64,000 nt of DNA from CBDDBX01 sp965225955 (GTDB lineage Bacteria; Acidobacteriota; Aminicenantia; UBA2199): assembly GCA_965225955.1 (NCBI GenBank), contig CBDDBX010000044.1, positions 123,855 through 187,854 of the forward strand, given 5' to 3'. The translations under genes and the position numbers were made by a program. The notes under the pieces were generated by a model, which saw only the letters and a list, made by a program, of their open reading frames with translations, ran no database searches and was not told the DNA's origin. This document shows, piece after piece, positions 1-8,887 of the stretch (its first letter is position 1; each line of letters starts with the position of its first letter).

Positions 1-761
1 TTCTTGGTGGTGCTGGTTTTACCAACCGTGGTCTCACCAAACTTCATCCGGAGGTATATGTACTTAACATCCCATTCCTCTTTCAGTCTGAAGAAGAGTT
101 ACAGTATGTTGCTGATAAACTTAAACCCGGGTTTGAAAAAGAGATAGAAAAAAAAGGATATAAAGTCATTATATGGACATCTGCAGGCTGGATACACTTC
201 TTCTCCAAAAATGCTGTTTTCAGTCCTGAAGATCTTAAGAAGCACAGAATATCTTTCTCAACTGATGAGCCTAAAATGGAACAGGCATGGAAAAGTGCCG
301 GTTTCAGAATTATACCAAACGATCTGAAAGATCTTATGATGGCCCTTCAGTCAGGAATGGTTAATGCTTTTTACCTGCCACCTCTTCTTGCGGGTTCAGG
401 TCAGTATTTTGCAATGGCTCCCAATATGTGTTCCCAGAAAGTCGCTCCACTATTTGGTGGTATTGTTATTACCAGAAAGATGTGGAACAGAGTTCCTGCA
501 GAATATCACGAAAAGCTTCTGCAAAGTGCACAAAAACTTTCTGAAAGACTCCAGAAAGAAACCATTACTCTTGAAAAAAACATCATGAGTAAAATGACGG
601 AGAAGGGGCTTAAAATCAATAAAGCTTCTGACGCTGATGCCAGAGAGTGGCAGAAAACTGCAGCTAAAGGGTTATCTCACCTGATAGGTCAGGCCTTTTC
701 CAGAGAGATCTACGAAACATTAATAAAAAACCTCGAAGAGTTCAGAAAAAAGAATGGATAA
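1..761 (+). CDS. TRAP transporter solute-binding protein, DctP family (5'-truncated by window edge)
   Basis: Periplasmic substrate-binding subunit of a TRAP (tripartite ATP-independent periplasmic) uptake system. The frame is open from base 3 to the stop at 759-761, so the first internal ATG at 276 is not the start; the N-terminus lies outside the window. Visible family features are the IPFLFQSEEE segment and a Trp-containing stretch (IWTSAGWIHFFS) followed by a PEDLKKHRIS-like block, as expected for DctP proteins; the C-terminal part is helical and charged. It overlaps the start of the permease gene by 8 nt, so the two are translationally linked. The ligand cannot be told from sequence; DctP proteins usually bind carboxylates such as C4-dicarboxylates or sugar acids. 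Confidence 0.88.
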   Translation, partial: LGGAGFTNRGLTKLHPEVYVLNIPFLFQSEEELQYVADKLKPGFEKEIEKKGYKVIIWTSAGWIHFFSKNAVFSPEDLKKHRISFSTDEPKMEQAWKSAGFRIIPNDLKDLMMALQSGMVNAFYLPPLLAGSGQYFAMAPNMCSQKVAPLFGGIVITRKMWNRVPAEYHEKLLQSAQKLSERLQKETITLEKNIMSKMTEKGLKINKASDADAREWQKTAAKGLSHLIGQAFSREIYETLIKNLEEFRKKNG

Positions 762-2607
762 GTTCTACCTTCTGTTTCATAAAGTAGAAAAAGCAGTTGT
801 GATTACAGCTCTGCTTTTTCTTGCACTTATTCCATTTACAGAAGTACTGATCAGAAAGTTCTTTGATACAGGGTTTCCTGCATCAGGAAGTTATATACCT
901 CATCTGGTACTGATTACAGCCTATATGGGGGGAACTATTACATCCCGCAAGGGAGAACATCTTGCAATTAATCTGGATTTCCTGAAACACCTTATTCCTT
1001 CAGATATAACCAGATACATAAAATCTTTTGCAGGTTCTCTTGTTTCAACTGTTCTGTTCTGGAGTTCCCTTGGTTTTGTTTTCACAGGCTTTGATCTGTC
1101 TCAGAAGGTTGGCCTGTTCCCTCTTCTTGTTTTCTCAATATTCATTCCTTTGGGATATTTTGTAATGATGCTGAGAAGTAGTGCTACAGAAGAGCTTACC
1201 AACAAACAAAAGATCGTTACAACGCTAACAGGAAATTTTACAGGGACATTAATTGCTATGTCCTCAATAAATAATTTTCTTTATATCTTTACAGATTCTC
1301 CCCCACAATTAATGGAGACTCTTGTTAACTTCTCTGAACAGTTAAATGGACTCATCTCCCTGCCTCTGATAATTTTTCTCATAATAGCAGCTCTTCTTGG
1401 TACTCCCATATTTGTTGTTATCGGTGGTATAGGTCTGGCTCTTTTTGCAGGTAACGCTTCACCTCTTGAAATAATACCAAATGAAGCTTATGCTATGCTG
1501 ACTTCCCATTCAGTTCCTGCTATTCCCCTCTTTACACTTGCAGGTTTCATTCTGTCAGAGAGTAAAGCCGGCGAAAGACTGGTGAAATTTTTTACTGCCT
1601 TCTTCGGATGGATACCCAACGGTCTGGCAATTATGACAATTACTGTATGCGCCTTTTTCACAACCTTTACTGGTGCATCAGGAGTAACTATTCTTGCTCT
1701 GGGCGCCCTACTCTCATATATTCTGAAAGAGAGAGGCTACAGCGAAAAGTTCTCTACAGGACTGATTACTTCTTCAGGAAGTATAGGACTGCTTTTCCCT
1801 CCCAGCCTTCCAATAATTATCTACGGAGTAACTGCGGGAATCAGTATAAAAAAGATGTTTCTGGGAGGAATTATCCCGGGACTTGTTATGATTGCAGCTA
1901 TTGCTGTTGGAGGTCTTTTTCTTCTTAAGAGAAGGGAAAGAAGAAGTAGTTTTTCAATTAGTGACGCAGCTGTATCTCTTAAAGAGTCCATTTGGGAAGT
2001 TCTTCTGCCTGTAATAATCCTGGTCTGCTTTTTTGGTGGCCTTACTACCCTCGTGGAAAGTAGTGCTCTGGCTGTAGTATACATATTCATTGTAGAAGTT
2101 TTTATAAACAGGGATATAAAAATCAGGCAACTTCCCTCCATAGTAATGAAGTGTGTTCCGGTAATTGGAGGAGTTCTTACAATACTGGCTCTTGCCAAAG
2201 GCCTGTCATATTTTATTGTTGACACCAATGTACCTGAAATACTAACAGAATGGGCTAAAACCAATATAGGTTCAAAATATGTGTTCCTTTTTATCCTGAA
2301 TATAGTCCTTCTTATAGCTGGTTGCCTGATGGATATCTTCTCTGCAATTCTGGTTATAGTTCCACTGATTATTCCTCTTGGAAATCTTTTCGGAATAGAC
2401 CCGGTTCATCTTGGGATCATCTTTCTTGCCAATATGGAGATTGGTTACCTGACACCACCGGTAGGACTAAATCTCTTCCTTGCTTCCTACAGGTTCAAGA
2501 AGCCTATAAATACTATATACAGATATGTTTTACCATTCTTCATAATACAGTTAATAACCCTTCTTCTTATAACTTATGTGCCATCATTAACAACGGCACT
2601 ATTATAA
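754..2607 (+). CDS. TRAP transporter fused permease (DctQ-DctM)
   Basis: Inner-membrane permease of the TRAP system, 617 residues. Residues about 10-150 form a four-helix DctQ-like small-subunit module with the typical TSRKGEHLAI segment between helices; after a linker, residues about 180-610 form the many-helix DctM module, with characteristic runs such as IPLFTLAGFILSE, FTGASGVTILALG, LFPPSLPIIIYG and a C-terminal MEIGYLTPPVGLNLF. Fusion of Q and M subunits is a known variant, and the length equals the sum of the two separate proteins. It overlaps the binding-protein gene by 8 nt and is followed by a strong hairpin terminator, so it ends the operon. It should couple substrate import to a Na+ or H+ gradient. 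Confidence 0.93.
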   Translation: MDKFYLLFHKVEKAVVITALLFLALIPFTEVLIRKFFDTGFPASGSYIPHLVLITAYMGGTITSRKGEHLAINLDFLKHLIPSDITRYIKSFAGSLVSTVLFWSSLGFVFTGFDLSQKVGLFPLLVFSIFIPLGYFVMMLRSSATEELTNKQKIVTTLTGNFTGTLIAMSSINNFLYIFTDSPPQLMETLVNFSEQLNGLISLPLIIFLIIAALLGTPIFVVIGGIGLALFAGNASPLEIIPNEAYAMLTSHSVPAIPLFTLAGFILSESKAGERLVKFFTAFFGWIPNGLAIMTITVCAFFTTFTGASGVTILALGALLSYILKERGYSEKFSTGLITSSGSIGLLFPPSLPIIIYGVTAGISIKKMFLGGIIPGLVMIAAIAVGGLFLLKRRERRSSFSISDAAVSLKESIWEVLLPVIILVCFFGGLTTLVESSALAVVYIFIVEVFINRDIKIRQLPSIVMKCVPVIGGVLTILALAKGLSYFIVDTNVPEILTEWAKTNIGSKYVFLFILNIVLLIAGCLMDIFSAILVIVPLIIPLGNLFGIDPVHLGIIFLANMEIGYLTPPVGLNLFLASYRFKKPINTIYRYVLPFFIIQLITLLLITYVPSLTTALL

Positions 2608-2617
2608 GTAACTTCAA

Positions 2618-2642
2618 AAAGGGCATTGTTTAAATGCCCTTT
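2618..2642 (+). terminator. Rho-independent terminator after TRAP operon
   Basis: A 9-bp perfect stem AAAGGGCAT/ATGCCCTTT with a 7-nt loop, followed by a short T-rich stretch, 11 nt after the permease stop codon. Confidence 0.85.
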
Positions 2643-2786
2643 CATCTTTTCAGGAACATACCTGTCCCACCCTGATTCTGTAAATCTACTCTTTCAGCAG
2701 ACTATTTACAAGCCTCAAAAACAATTTCAAATCGCCTACCACAAAAAATTCAGCTCATTTATTTTTAAATTTTGTTTACAAAACCC

Positions 2787-2815
2787 TTGACAAACAAAAA
2801 ACATAAAAGTAAAAT
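2787..2815 (+). promoter_or_regulatory. Sigma-70-type promoter of the first barrel gene
   Basis: TTGACA at 2787-2792 and TAAAAT at 2810-2815 with exactly 17 bp between them. Transcription would start around 2822, giving a leader of about 34 nt containing the AGGAG ribosome site of the barrel gene at 2856. The rest of the 248-bp gap (2608-2855) holds only the upstream terminator and AT-rich sequence. Confidence 0.8.
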
Positions 2816-2855
2816 TTACTCACAATTTTAAATTACAATTACAGGAGAAAATAAA

Positions 2856-3362
2856 ATGAAAAAATTAATCATTCTGACAATTGCAACTATGATCTTAATA
2901 GCAGCACCAATGAAAGCTGGCGACAATCCTATCAAACTCTTCGGTGGACTGGGATTTGGAACAGGAGACTTCAGAAATCTGGCACTCAATCTTGGTGCAG
3001 AATTTGGTATTACTGAACAGATCTCAATTGTTGGAGCTTTTGACTACTATTTTAGTCCTGAAAAAGAATCAATCGACGGTGTAGATGTTTCACTATTTAC
3101 ACTTGGAGCATTCGCCAAATATAATCTGAATGAAACATTCTTTGTAAAAGCAGGTCTGATATATGCTAAAGCTAAAGCAGAAACAGATTTCTATGGATAT
3201 GAACTCAGTGGATATGAAAGTAAAATCGGATTTGCCGGTGGTGCTGGTCTGGAATTACCTGTAAGCGATACTATGAGTGCTCAGATAGGTGCAGATATTC
3301 ACAAAGCAGGAAGCGCAACATGGGTTAAATTTTACGGTAACTTCTGCTTCAAAATAAACTAA
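2856..3362 (+). CDS. Small outer-membrane beta-barrel protein (paralogue 1)
   Basis: 168-residue exported protein. An N-terminal signal peptide (MKKLIILTIATMILIAAPMKA) is followed by alternating amphipathic strands typical of OmpX/OmpA-like 8-strand barrels and a C-terminal aromatic-rich strand (YGNFCFKIN). It is clearly related to the barrel at 6830: both share LFGGLG near the mature N-terminus, an AFDYYFSP segment and a LFTLGA/MFTLGA strand. It has its own good promoter and a ribosome site (AGGAG) 8 nt before ATG. The two paralogues flank the sensor kinase/response regulator pair, which hints that they are its outputs or ligand gates; that link is inference. Specific transport or adhesion role unknown. 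Confidence 0.8.
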   Translation: MKKLIILTIATMILIAAPMKAGDNPIKLFGGLGFGTGDFRNLALNLGAEFGITEQISIVGAFDYYFSPEKESIDGVDVSLFTLGAFAKYNLNETFFVKAGLIYAKAKAETDFYGYELSGYESKIGFAGGAGLELPVSDTMSAQIGADIHKAGSATWVKFYGNFCFKIN

Positions 3363-3378
3363 TTGCAAATTTTAAAGG

Positions 3379-3395
3379 GGCAGTATCATACTGCC
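3379..3395. terminator. Weak bidirectional terminator hairpin
   Basis: GGCAGT/ACTGCC stem with a 5-nt loop between two convergent genes; the T tract on the plus side is poor, so the call is modest. Confidence 0.45.
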
Positions 3396-3400
3396 TCACT

Positions 3401-3913
3401 CTATTTTCCCCTTTTCCAGAAAATCATCTCTCCCTCTTCAGGGCAGAATTTCCTTTTATACTGCTCAAACCCACACTTCTCCATAACTCTTATTGAAGAA
3501 GTATTAGTTACTGATGTTCTGGCCACAATTGAAGAGGCGCCTCTTTTCAGACCTATTGATACAAGCTGTTCAACCATTTCTGAAGCAATCCCTGCTCCCC
3601 TCTCTTCCGGTAATACAGAATATCCTATCTCTACTTTCCCAAAATGATCCGGTTTCCCAAGGAATCCACAATCCCCCACAAGAATGTTTCTCCCTCTATC
3701 AACTCCGATATAACCCAGCCATCCTTTAAGTGAATGATCCGACTCAATTTCAGAAAGAAAGAATTTGTACACTTCAGGTTCAAGAGGCCAGATTTCCGGT
3801 ATAACCACATTCCTGAACATAATAACCTCTCCTCTTCTGTGCACAACTTTACCCAGAAGCTCAGAATCGCACTCAATTAACTTAATTCTGTATCCCATAT
3901 TTTTACAGATCAA
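3401..3913 (-). CDS. GNAT-family N-acetyltransferase
   Basis: About 170 residues with the GCN5-related acetyltransferase fold signature: a central strand IGYSVLPEERGAGIA carrying the acetyl-CoA pyrophosphate-binding R-G-A-G-I-A loop, then the helix MVEQLVSIG, and the C-terminal ARTSVTNTSSIRVMEKCGF motif in which an Asn and a Cys-Gly-Phe segment are typical of RimJ/RimL-like enzymes. The acceptor (protein N-terminus, amino acid or antibiotic) is unknown. It stands alone, convergent with the upstream barrel gene. The start is uncertain: TTG at 3913 has a GGA-type ribosome site 11 nt upstream, while ATG at 3898 has none. Either start leaves the catalytic domain intact. Confidence 0.82.
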   Translation of the reverse strand: MICKNMGYRIKLIECDSELLGKVVHRRGEVIMFRNVVIPEIWPLEPEVYKFFLSEIESDHSLKGWLGYIGVDRGRNILVGDCGFLGKPDHFGKVEIGYSVLPEERGAGIASEMVEQLVSIGLKRGASSIVARTSVTNTSSIRVMEKCGFEQYKRKFCPEEGEMIFWKRGK

Positions 3914-4029
3914 TTATTACTTTTTCCAGAAACAATTACAATACAGTGAAATATGAAATATCAGTAGACAAAAACTGTTGCATAAAGGCTCTTGACAGAA
4001 AGGAGTCTCACAAGATAAGATAATAAAAA

Positions 4030-5979
4030 ATGTTTACAAAAAGAAATACTGCGGTTCTGATATCTCTGTTTTTTATTCTGTTTTCCAGCATTAATGCAGA
4101 AGATATACTTTCATATTTTAAGAACATCTCACCTGAACAGCTTAAAGAGTACCAGAAAGCAAAAGCTGGACCTGATCGAGAAAAAGAGTTAGTCGCAATT
4201 TCGAATATATATCATTCTGAAAGAGATAAATGTAGCAAAGAGTCTATATTGAAATTTCTCTCAGAAGCTTCAGAACTTGCTGCCAGCTATAATAATAAGG
4301 ACTATTATCAGAGGTTTCTTAAAGGCAAAGCTAATATATATTACAGATTGGGAGAATATGGTAAAGCGGAAAAAGAGTTTACTAAACTGCTGAATTTTGC
4401 AGAAACAGAAAAGAACCTGTCACTTAAAGCCCAGATGAATTCCAATATAGGTGTCCTCCTTGAAATACAGGGACAATATAATGAAGCAATAAAGAGATAT
4501 CTTGACGCATGGAGAACTTTTGAAAAGCTTAAAAAGTATAGATTCTCAGGAAAAGTGCTTCACAACATAGCTGTACTCTATGCAGAACTAAAAGATACAG
4601 AAAATGCAATACTATACTTTAACAAAGCTCTTAAATTCAAAAGGATTGATTCAACCAGCAGAGAGCTTGGAGCAACCCTCAACGGCCTTGGTACAATCTA
4701 CGAAGGAGCCCTTCAGGAGTTTGATAAAGCTCTTAAATTCTATACAGAAGCTCTGGCACTTTACCAGAAAGAGCAGGATTTTAAGTTCAGCACCAAAGTT
4801 CTTGGTAATATAGGTCTGGTATATTTTCAGAAAAAAGAATTTAAAAAAGCAGACGAATACTACTCCAGAGCAATGGCAAATGTGGAAAAATATTCAGTTA
4901 ATAACTCATATAAACCTTCAATATTCTTCAATATTGCAATGCTGAGATTGAGAACAGGTAAACTGCAGGAAGCTGTAAAGAATTTTAAAGAGAGCATAAA
5001 GTACTGTAAACAGTTTAAAAAAATCAACAAGAACATTGATGCTCATAAATATCTGGCTGAAGCTTACAAGAAATCAGGGGATTTTAAAAATGCTCTGTTA
5101 ACCCTTGAGGAGCATAATAAATTAAGAGAAAAAGTATACAATGAAACTATACAGAAACAGGTTTCAACACTGCAGAAAAAATTTGATACAGAAAAAAAGA
5201 ATAAGCAGATAGAACTATTATCAAAAGAGAATGAGATAAAAAGTAATCGTCTTAAATTCTCCATAATGTTCCTCATCTTCCTTGTTGTAGCTATTTCTCT
5301 TCTCATATATCTCATAAGGATGAAAATCAGACAGAACAGAGTAAGGGAGAATGATCTTAAGCAGAAGCTCCTTAAAGCTCAGATGAATCCGCACTTTCTT
5401 TTCAATGCCTTATCAACAATTCAGTACCTCATCCACCAGCAGGAAACAGCCAAAGCGCATAAATATCTTGGAAAATTTGCAGCTCTTACCCGTTCAATTC
5501 TTGAGAACTCCGAGAAAGATTTCATATCTCTTGACGAAGAGATAGAGATGCTGAGAAGCTATCTTGACCTGGAATCACTATGCAGAAACGGCAGTTTTGA
5601 TTACTTCATTGATCTTGACAGTAATCTGGAAACAGAAGAGATAATGATTCCTCCAATGCTGATTCAGCCGTTTGTTGAGAATGCTGTAAAACATGCCTTC
5701 AAAAACTGTGATGCAGGAAACCATATAGAACTATCATTCCATGAAAGTTTACAGAACAGTATCAGCATCAGAATCAGTGACAATGGTTCCGGTATATCTC
5801 CAAAAGGAAATATGAATAAACCTCACAAGTCTATGAGTATGGAGATTTTCAGAAAAAGGGTAGCTCTTTTCGAAAAAAGATATAAGTGCAAAGTGAATCA
5901 TAAAGTAAGAAACCTGAATGGTATTGAAGGTACAGGAACTGAAATATCCATTACGCTTCCTGTTATTGGTGAACAATGA
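4030..5979 (+). CDS. TPR-containing LytS/YehU-type sensor histidine kinase
   Basis: 649 residues. A signal peptide (to about residue 23, ending INA) leads into a periplasmic region of several tetratricopeptide repeats (about 75-370; e.g. ALKFYTEALALYQKEQDF), then a coiled coil, one transmembrane helix near 415-435, and a His_kinase (PF06580-type) domain with the conserved KAQMNPHFLFNALSTIQ box, His455 being the expected phosphorylation site, followed by an ATPase domain with PFVENAVKHAF (N box) and DNGSGI (G box). It overlaps the response-regulator gene by 4 nt. A TTGACA lies at 3992-3997, but the AGGAG at 4001-4005 is too far from ATG to serve as a normal ribosome site. The TPR sensor suggests it binds a protein or peptide signal in the periplasm. 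Confidence 0.92.
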   Translation: MFTKRNTAVLISLFFILFSSINAEDILSYFKNISPEQLKEYQKAKAGPDREKELVAISNIYHSERDKCSKESILKFLSEASELAASYNNKDYYQRFLKGKANIYYRLGEYGKAEKEFTKLLNFAETEKNLSLKAQMNSNIGVLLEIQGQYNEAIKRYLDAWRTFEKLKKYRFSGKVLHNIAVLYAELKDTENAILYFNKALKFKRIDSTSRELGATLNGLGTIYEGALQEFDKALKFYTEALALYQKEQDFKFSTKVLGNIGLVYFQKKEFKKADEYYSRAMANVEKYSVNNSYKPSIFFNIAMLRLRTGKLQEAVKNFKESIKYCKQFKKINKNIDAHKYLAEAYKKSGDFKNALLTLEEHNKLREKVYNETIQKQVSTLQKKFDTEKKNKQIELLSKENEIKSNRLKFSIMFLIFLVVAISLLIYLIRMKIRQNRVRENDLKQKLLKAQMNPHFLFNALSTIQYLIHQQETAKAHKYLGKFAALTRSILENSEKDFISLDEEIEMLRSYLDLESLCRNGSFDYFIDLDSNLETEEIMIPPMLIQPFVENAVKHAFKNCDAGNHIELSFHESLQNSISIRISDNGSGISPKGNMNKPHKSMSMEIFRKRVALFEKRYKCKVNHKVRNLNGIEGTGTEISITLPVIGEQ

Positions 5980-6725
5980 ACTATAAAGCTGTGGTAATAG
6001 ATGACAATCCCTCTATGAGGGACAATAACAGAAATATTGTTCAGAAAGGTTTTACAGAAATATCACTTGTTGGTGAAGCCTCTTCAGTATCTGAAGGTAT
6101 TAAACTTATTAACAGGGAAAAACCTGATCTTGTACTTCTTGATATAGAACTTGAAGGAGGAACAGGTTTTGATATTCTGCAACAGGTCAATCACAGTAGC
6201 TTCGCCCTTATCTTTATTACAGCTTTTAATGACTATGCTATCAAAGCCATCAAATTCAGTGCCCTGGATTATGTTCTGAAACCTGTAGATGAAGACGAGC
6301 TTGTATCTGCTGTACACAAAGCTCTTGAACAGCTTAGTATAAACAGGCTGGAAACACAGGTAAAAGTCTTTATGGAGCACTATGAGAAGAGCACTCAGAT
6401 TAAAAAAGTAGTTCTTAAAACCAGCACAGATCTTCATATAGTAAATTTACACGACATAACTTACTGTAAAAGTGACAATAACTATACAAAATTCTATTTT
6501 AAAAGTGAGTCTCCTATAACTGTATCAAAAGGCATGAAGGAGTATGAAAAACTCTTTTCCGATTATGGTTTTATACGACCTCACAACTCATTTCTCGTTA
6601 ATCTGAACTATATAACTAAACTGGATAAAACTGACGGAGGGTTTCTTATTATGCAGGACAACACAGAAATCCCTGTTTCGGTACGAAGAAAAGCAAAACT
6701 TTTACAGATTTTCGATAGTTTTTAA
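5976..6725 (+). CDS. LytTR-family response regulator
   Basis: 249 residues: receiver domain 1-120 with the acidic pair in VVIDDNPS, phosphoacceptor Asp56 in LVLLDIELEGG and the switch Lys in LKPVDEDE; C-terminal LytTR DNA-binding domain (about 140-245) with VNLHDITYCKSDNNYTKFY and the recognition-region sequence GFIRPHNSFLVN. It starts inside the kinase gene (ATGA overlap), so the two form a standard LytS/LytR-like pair. LytTR regulators bind paired direct repeats upstream of exported-protein genes; I looked upstream of the two flanking barrel genes and saw no confident pair. Cognate to the kinase at 4030 by position and family. Confidence 0.95.
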   Translation: MNYKAVVIDDNPSMRDNNRNIVQKGFTEISLVGEASSVSEGIKLINREKPDLVLLDIELEGGTGFDILQQVNHSSFALIFITAFNDYAIKAIKFSALDYVLKPVDEDELVSAVHKALEQLSINRLETQVKVFMEHYEKSTQIKKVVLKTSTDLHIVNLHDITYCKSDNNYTKFYFKSESPITVSKGMKEYEKLFSDYGFIRPHNSFLVNLNYITKLDKTDGGFLIMQDNTEIPVSVRRKAKLLQIFDSF

Positions 6726-6829
6726 CAGAAACACAACTTTTTTTTACGAATTCACATTCATCAACTAATTTTTTCTCTCCAGCAGTAAAATGTAATTGTA
6801 TCAACCGCAACTATTAAGGAGAGTAAAAA

Positions 6830-7345
6830 ATGAAAAAAAGCGTAATAGTATTGTTAATGGCATTAATGGTAGTTCTGTCAGGTTCACTTCAGGCAGAAAG
6901 TAAATCAATCAAACTATTTGGTGGTCTGGGTCTTGGATTAAATAAATTCACAGGTCTTACAATGAACCTGGGTGGAGAGATGGAAATTAATGAAAAAATC
7001 TCTGCTGTAGCAGCATTTGACTACTATTTCAGCCCGGGAAATAATGTTGAAGGCATCGACACATCAATGTTTACACTGGGAGCTTATGCAAAATATAAAT
7101 TCAGTTCAACAGAAAAAATGGATCTTTTTGCAAAAGCCGGACTTGTTTATGCAAAAGTTTCAGCAAGTACAGAAATAATGGGTGCTGACATAAGTGCCTC
7201 AAGTAGTGATATCGGATTTTCAGCTGGTGCCGGTATGGAGATGCCTTTGGGAGATAAACTTAGTGTACAGGCAGGCCTTGACATGTTCATGGCAGGTACT
7301 ACATGGTTTAAAGCTTACGGAAACATCTGCTACAGAATTAAATAA
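6830..7345 (+). CDS. Small outer-membrane beta-barrel protein (paralogue 2)
   Basis: 171 residues with a signal peptide (ending SLQA) and barrel-type alternating strands; paralogue of the protein at 2856, sharing KLFGGLG, AFDYYFSP, MFTLGAYAKY and a terminal YGNICYRIK strand. It lies 104 nt after the response-regulator gene with an AAGGAGAG ribosome site 6 nt before ATG and is followed at once by a strong terminator, so it can be made separately. The mirrored placement of two barrels around one two-component system suggests duplication and co-regulation. Function beyond outer-membrane residence is not readable. Confidence 0.8.
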   Translation: MKKSVIVLLMALMVVLSGSLQAESKSIKLFGGLGLGLNKFTGLTMNLGGEMEINEKISAVAAFDYYFSPGNNVEGIDTSMFTLGAYAKYKFSSTEKMDLFAKAGLVYAKVSASTEIMGADISASSSDIGFSAGAGMEMPLGDKLSVQAGLDMFMAGTTWFKAYGNICYRIK

Positions 7346-7354
7346 TTCCGATTC

Positions 7355-7376
7355 AGGCTGCCTCAGGCAGCCTTTT
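7355..7376 (+). terminator. Rho-independent terminator after barrel paralogue 2
   Basis: 8-bp stem AGGCTGCC/GGCAGCCT with a TCA loop, followed by a TTTTCTTTTATT tract 10 nt after the stop codon. Confidence 0.9.
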
Positions 7377-7447
7377 CTTTTATTCAGAAATCATGTATCA
7401 TTGAAACCAAACACAATTGTAAATAAACTTTATGTATGGGAGCATTA

Positions 7448-7885
7448 ATGAAACAAACAAGATTCTTAGTCCTGTTTTTAACATTTCTATTTGTATCATT
7501 AGATGCTAGTCAGAAATTTAGTCTTGTAAAACTGAAAACAGAAGCCGTTAAAGCAGTACCCTCATCAGCTTCTGTTATCGACAAGTCAGAAAGCAGCAGT
7601 TCAGCTTCAATAGCTTATAAGAAAGGAGCTGAAACCTGGCAATTTACACTCTCATCAGATCAGGAACCTCAGATGGCTGATGTTGTGACATTCAAATACA
7701 AAGGTATGAAAGCATGGTTCTCAAACCCCGTTTCTGATGCCTCTGGCTTGATAATGGTAGTCATAACACCTGAAAGAAGCCTGGCTTTAATGTATGTTGC
7801 TGGTGGTTTTGATTCAGATAAAGAGATAAAAAAAGAAGACATGATTAAGTTCATGGATAAAATTAACCTGGAGGGGTTGAAATGA
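7448..7885 (+). CDS. Exported protein of unknown function
   Basis: 145 residues. I place the start at 7448 because GGGAG lies 5 nt upstream; the ATG at 7436 (4 residues longer) has no ribosome site and would put extra residues before the signal peptide. The signal peptide runs to about LDAS. The mature part is a small alpha/beta domain with no motif I recognise. It overlaps the next gene by 4 nt (ATGA), so the two exported proteins are co-translated and probably work together. It does not resemble the neighbouring barrels. Confidence 0.7.
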   Translation: MKQTRFLVLFLTFLFVSLDASQKFSLVKLKTEAVKAVPSSASVIDKSESSSSASIAYKKGAETWQFTLSSDQEPQMADVVTFKYKGMKAWFSNPVSDASGLIMVVITPERSLALMYVAGGFDSDKEIKKEDMIKFMDKINLEGLK

Positions 7886-8721
7886 AGAAACTAACCTTAT
7901 TAACTCTATCAACACTGTTTTTGATCTCAACGCTGGCAGCTGATTTCTCATGGAAATCAAAAATTGTAAATAAAGATGCCAGAAAAGGTAAAGTTCAGTC
8001 TGAAGTAGTAATGAAGTATCGTGCCTCAAAAGGCAAAATCAGAATCGATTTTGAAAAACTTAAAGGCAACAACAAACAGGGGTATCAGAAAAACACATAC
8101 TGGATATTCAAAAACAACACAATTTACATTGTAAATGATAAGCAGAAAACTGTTATGCCAATGTCAATCGACGCAGCACTGCAGATGAGTGCAATGGCAG
8201 GAAAAATCGTAAAAATCAGGATTGAAGATCACAAAATCAACAAAAAGGTTCTTGCTCCCCAGGCTGTAGCAGGAATCAAATGTAAACACATTAAACTGAA
8301 AAAGCAGTATAAGATGAAGATGAAAATAGCAATCATCAAAAAACAGATGAACATGGAATCTGACCAGGAATTGTGGCTCTCTTCAAATGTGCCAATGAAA
8401 AAAGATCTCTCTTCTGCATTTTTAAAGAAAGATTACAAAACAGGTTTTAAAGATCTGGACAAAATGATTGAGAAAGAGATGGCAGCTTATGGCAAACACG
8501 GATTCATTATGAAATCTATAGAAAAGACAACTACCAAAAACAAGAAAGGAAAAGTTAAAGGTGTAGTTCTTACAACAACAACCATCTCAGATATCAGAAG
8601 AGAGAACTTTAAATCCTCAATTTTTGAAGTTCCCAAAAATTATGAAACTTATCAGATGGGACCTTCAGAATCAGACAAAAAAAAGAAAAAGAAGAAAAAG
8701 AAAAAATTTGGACTCTTCTAA
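7882..8721 (+). CDS. Exported DUF4412-like protein with polylysine tail
   Basis: 279 residues with a signal peptide ending LAADF. The mature part looks like the DUF4412 class of periplasmic proteins: an early basic strand region with RIDFEKL, then a YWIFKNNTIYIVNDKQ strand pair and a later DQELWLSSNVP strand, a fold related to LolA-type lipid-binding half-barrels. It is very Lys-rich and ends with ten consecutive lysines followed by FGLF, encoded by mixed AAA/AAG codons. The tail could bind LPS, nucleic acid or anionic lipid; that is inference. Second gene of a two-gene operon starting at 7448, closed by a UUCG-loop terminator. Confidence 0.65.
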   Translation: MKKLTLLTLSTLFLISTLAADFSWKSKIVNKDARKGKVQSEVVMKYRASKGKIRIDFEKLKGNNKQGYQKNTYWIFKNNTIYIVNDKQKTVMPMSIDAALQMSAMAGKIVKIRIEDHKINKKVLAPQAVAGIKCKHIKLKKQYKMKMKIAIIKKQMNMESDQELWLSSNVPMKKDLSSAFLKKDYKTGFKDLDKMIEKEMAAYGKHGFIMKSIEKTTTKNKKGKVKGVVLTTTTISDIRRENFKSSIFEVPKNYETYQMGPSESDKKKKKKKKKKFGLF

Positions 8722-8741
8722 AAAAATTATATACAAAACTC

Positions 8742-8765
8742 AGAGCACAACTTCGGTTGTGCTCT
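8742..8765 (+). terminator. Rho-independent terminator with UUCG tetraloop
   Basis: Perfect 10-bp stem AGAGCACAAC/GTTGTGCTCT closed by a TTCG loop, 20 nt after the stop of the DUF4412-like gene; the following T tract is short. The rest of the gap before 8888 is AT-rich with a TATAAT-like hexamer near 8860 but no convincing -35. Confidence 0.85.
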
Positions 8766-8887
8766 TTCCGCCAATCATCAAAACTCACAACATATAACGA
8801 CTCTCCTCTGAATCAGAACAAGTTAATCTTTTTAGTTATATTTAATTCCCCGGGTAATATATAATATTAAAATAAACGGAGGGTTCT

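Noticed and set aside
2643..2855. LytTR binding repeats at the barrel promoter
   Set aside because: No convincing pair of the expected direct repeats; AT-richness gives many loose matches.
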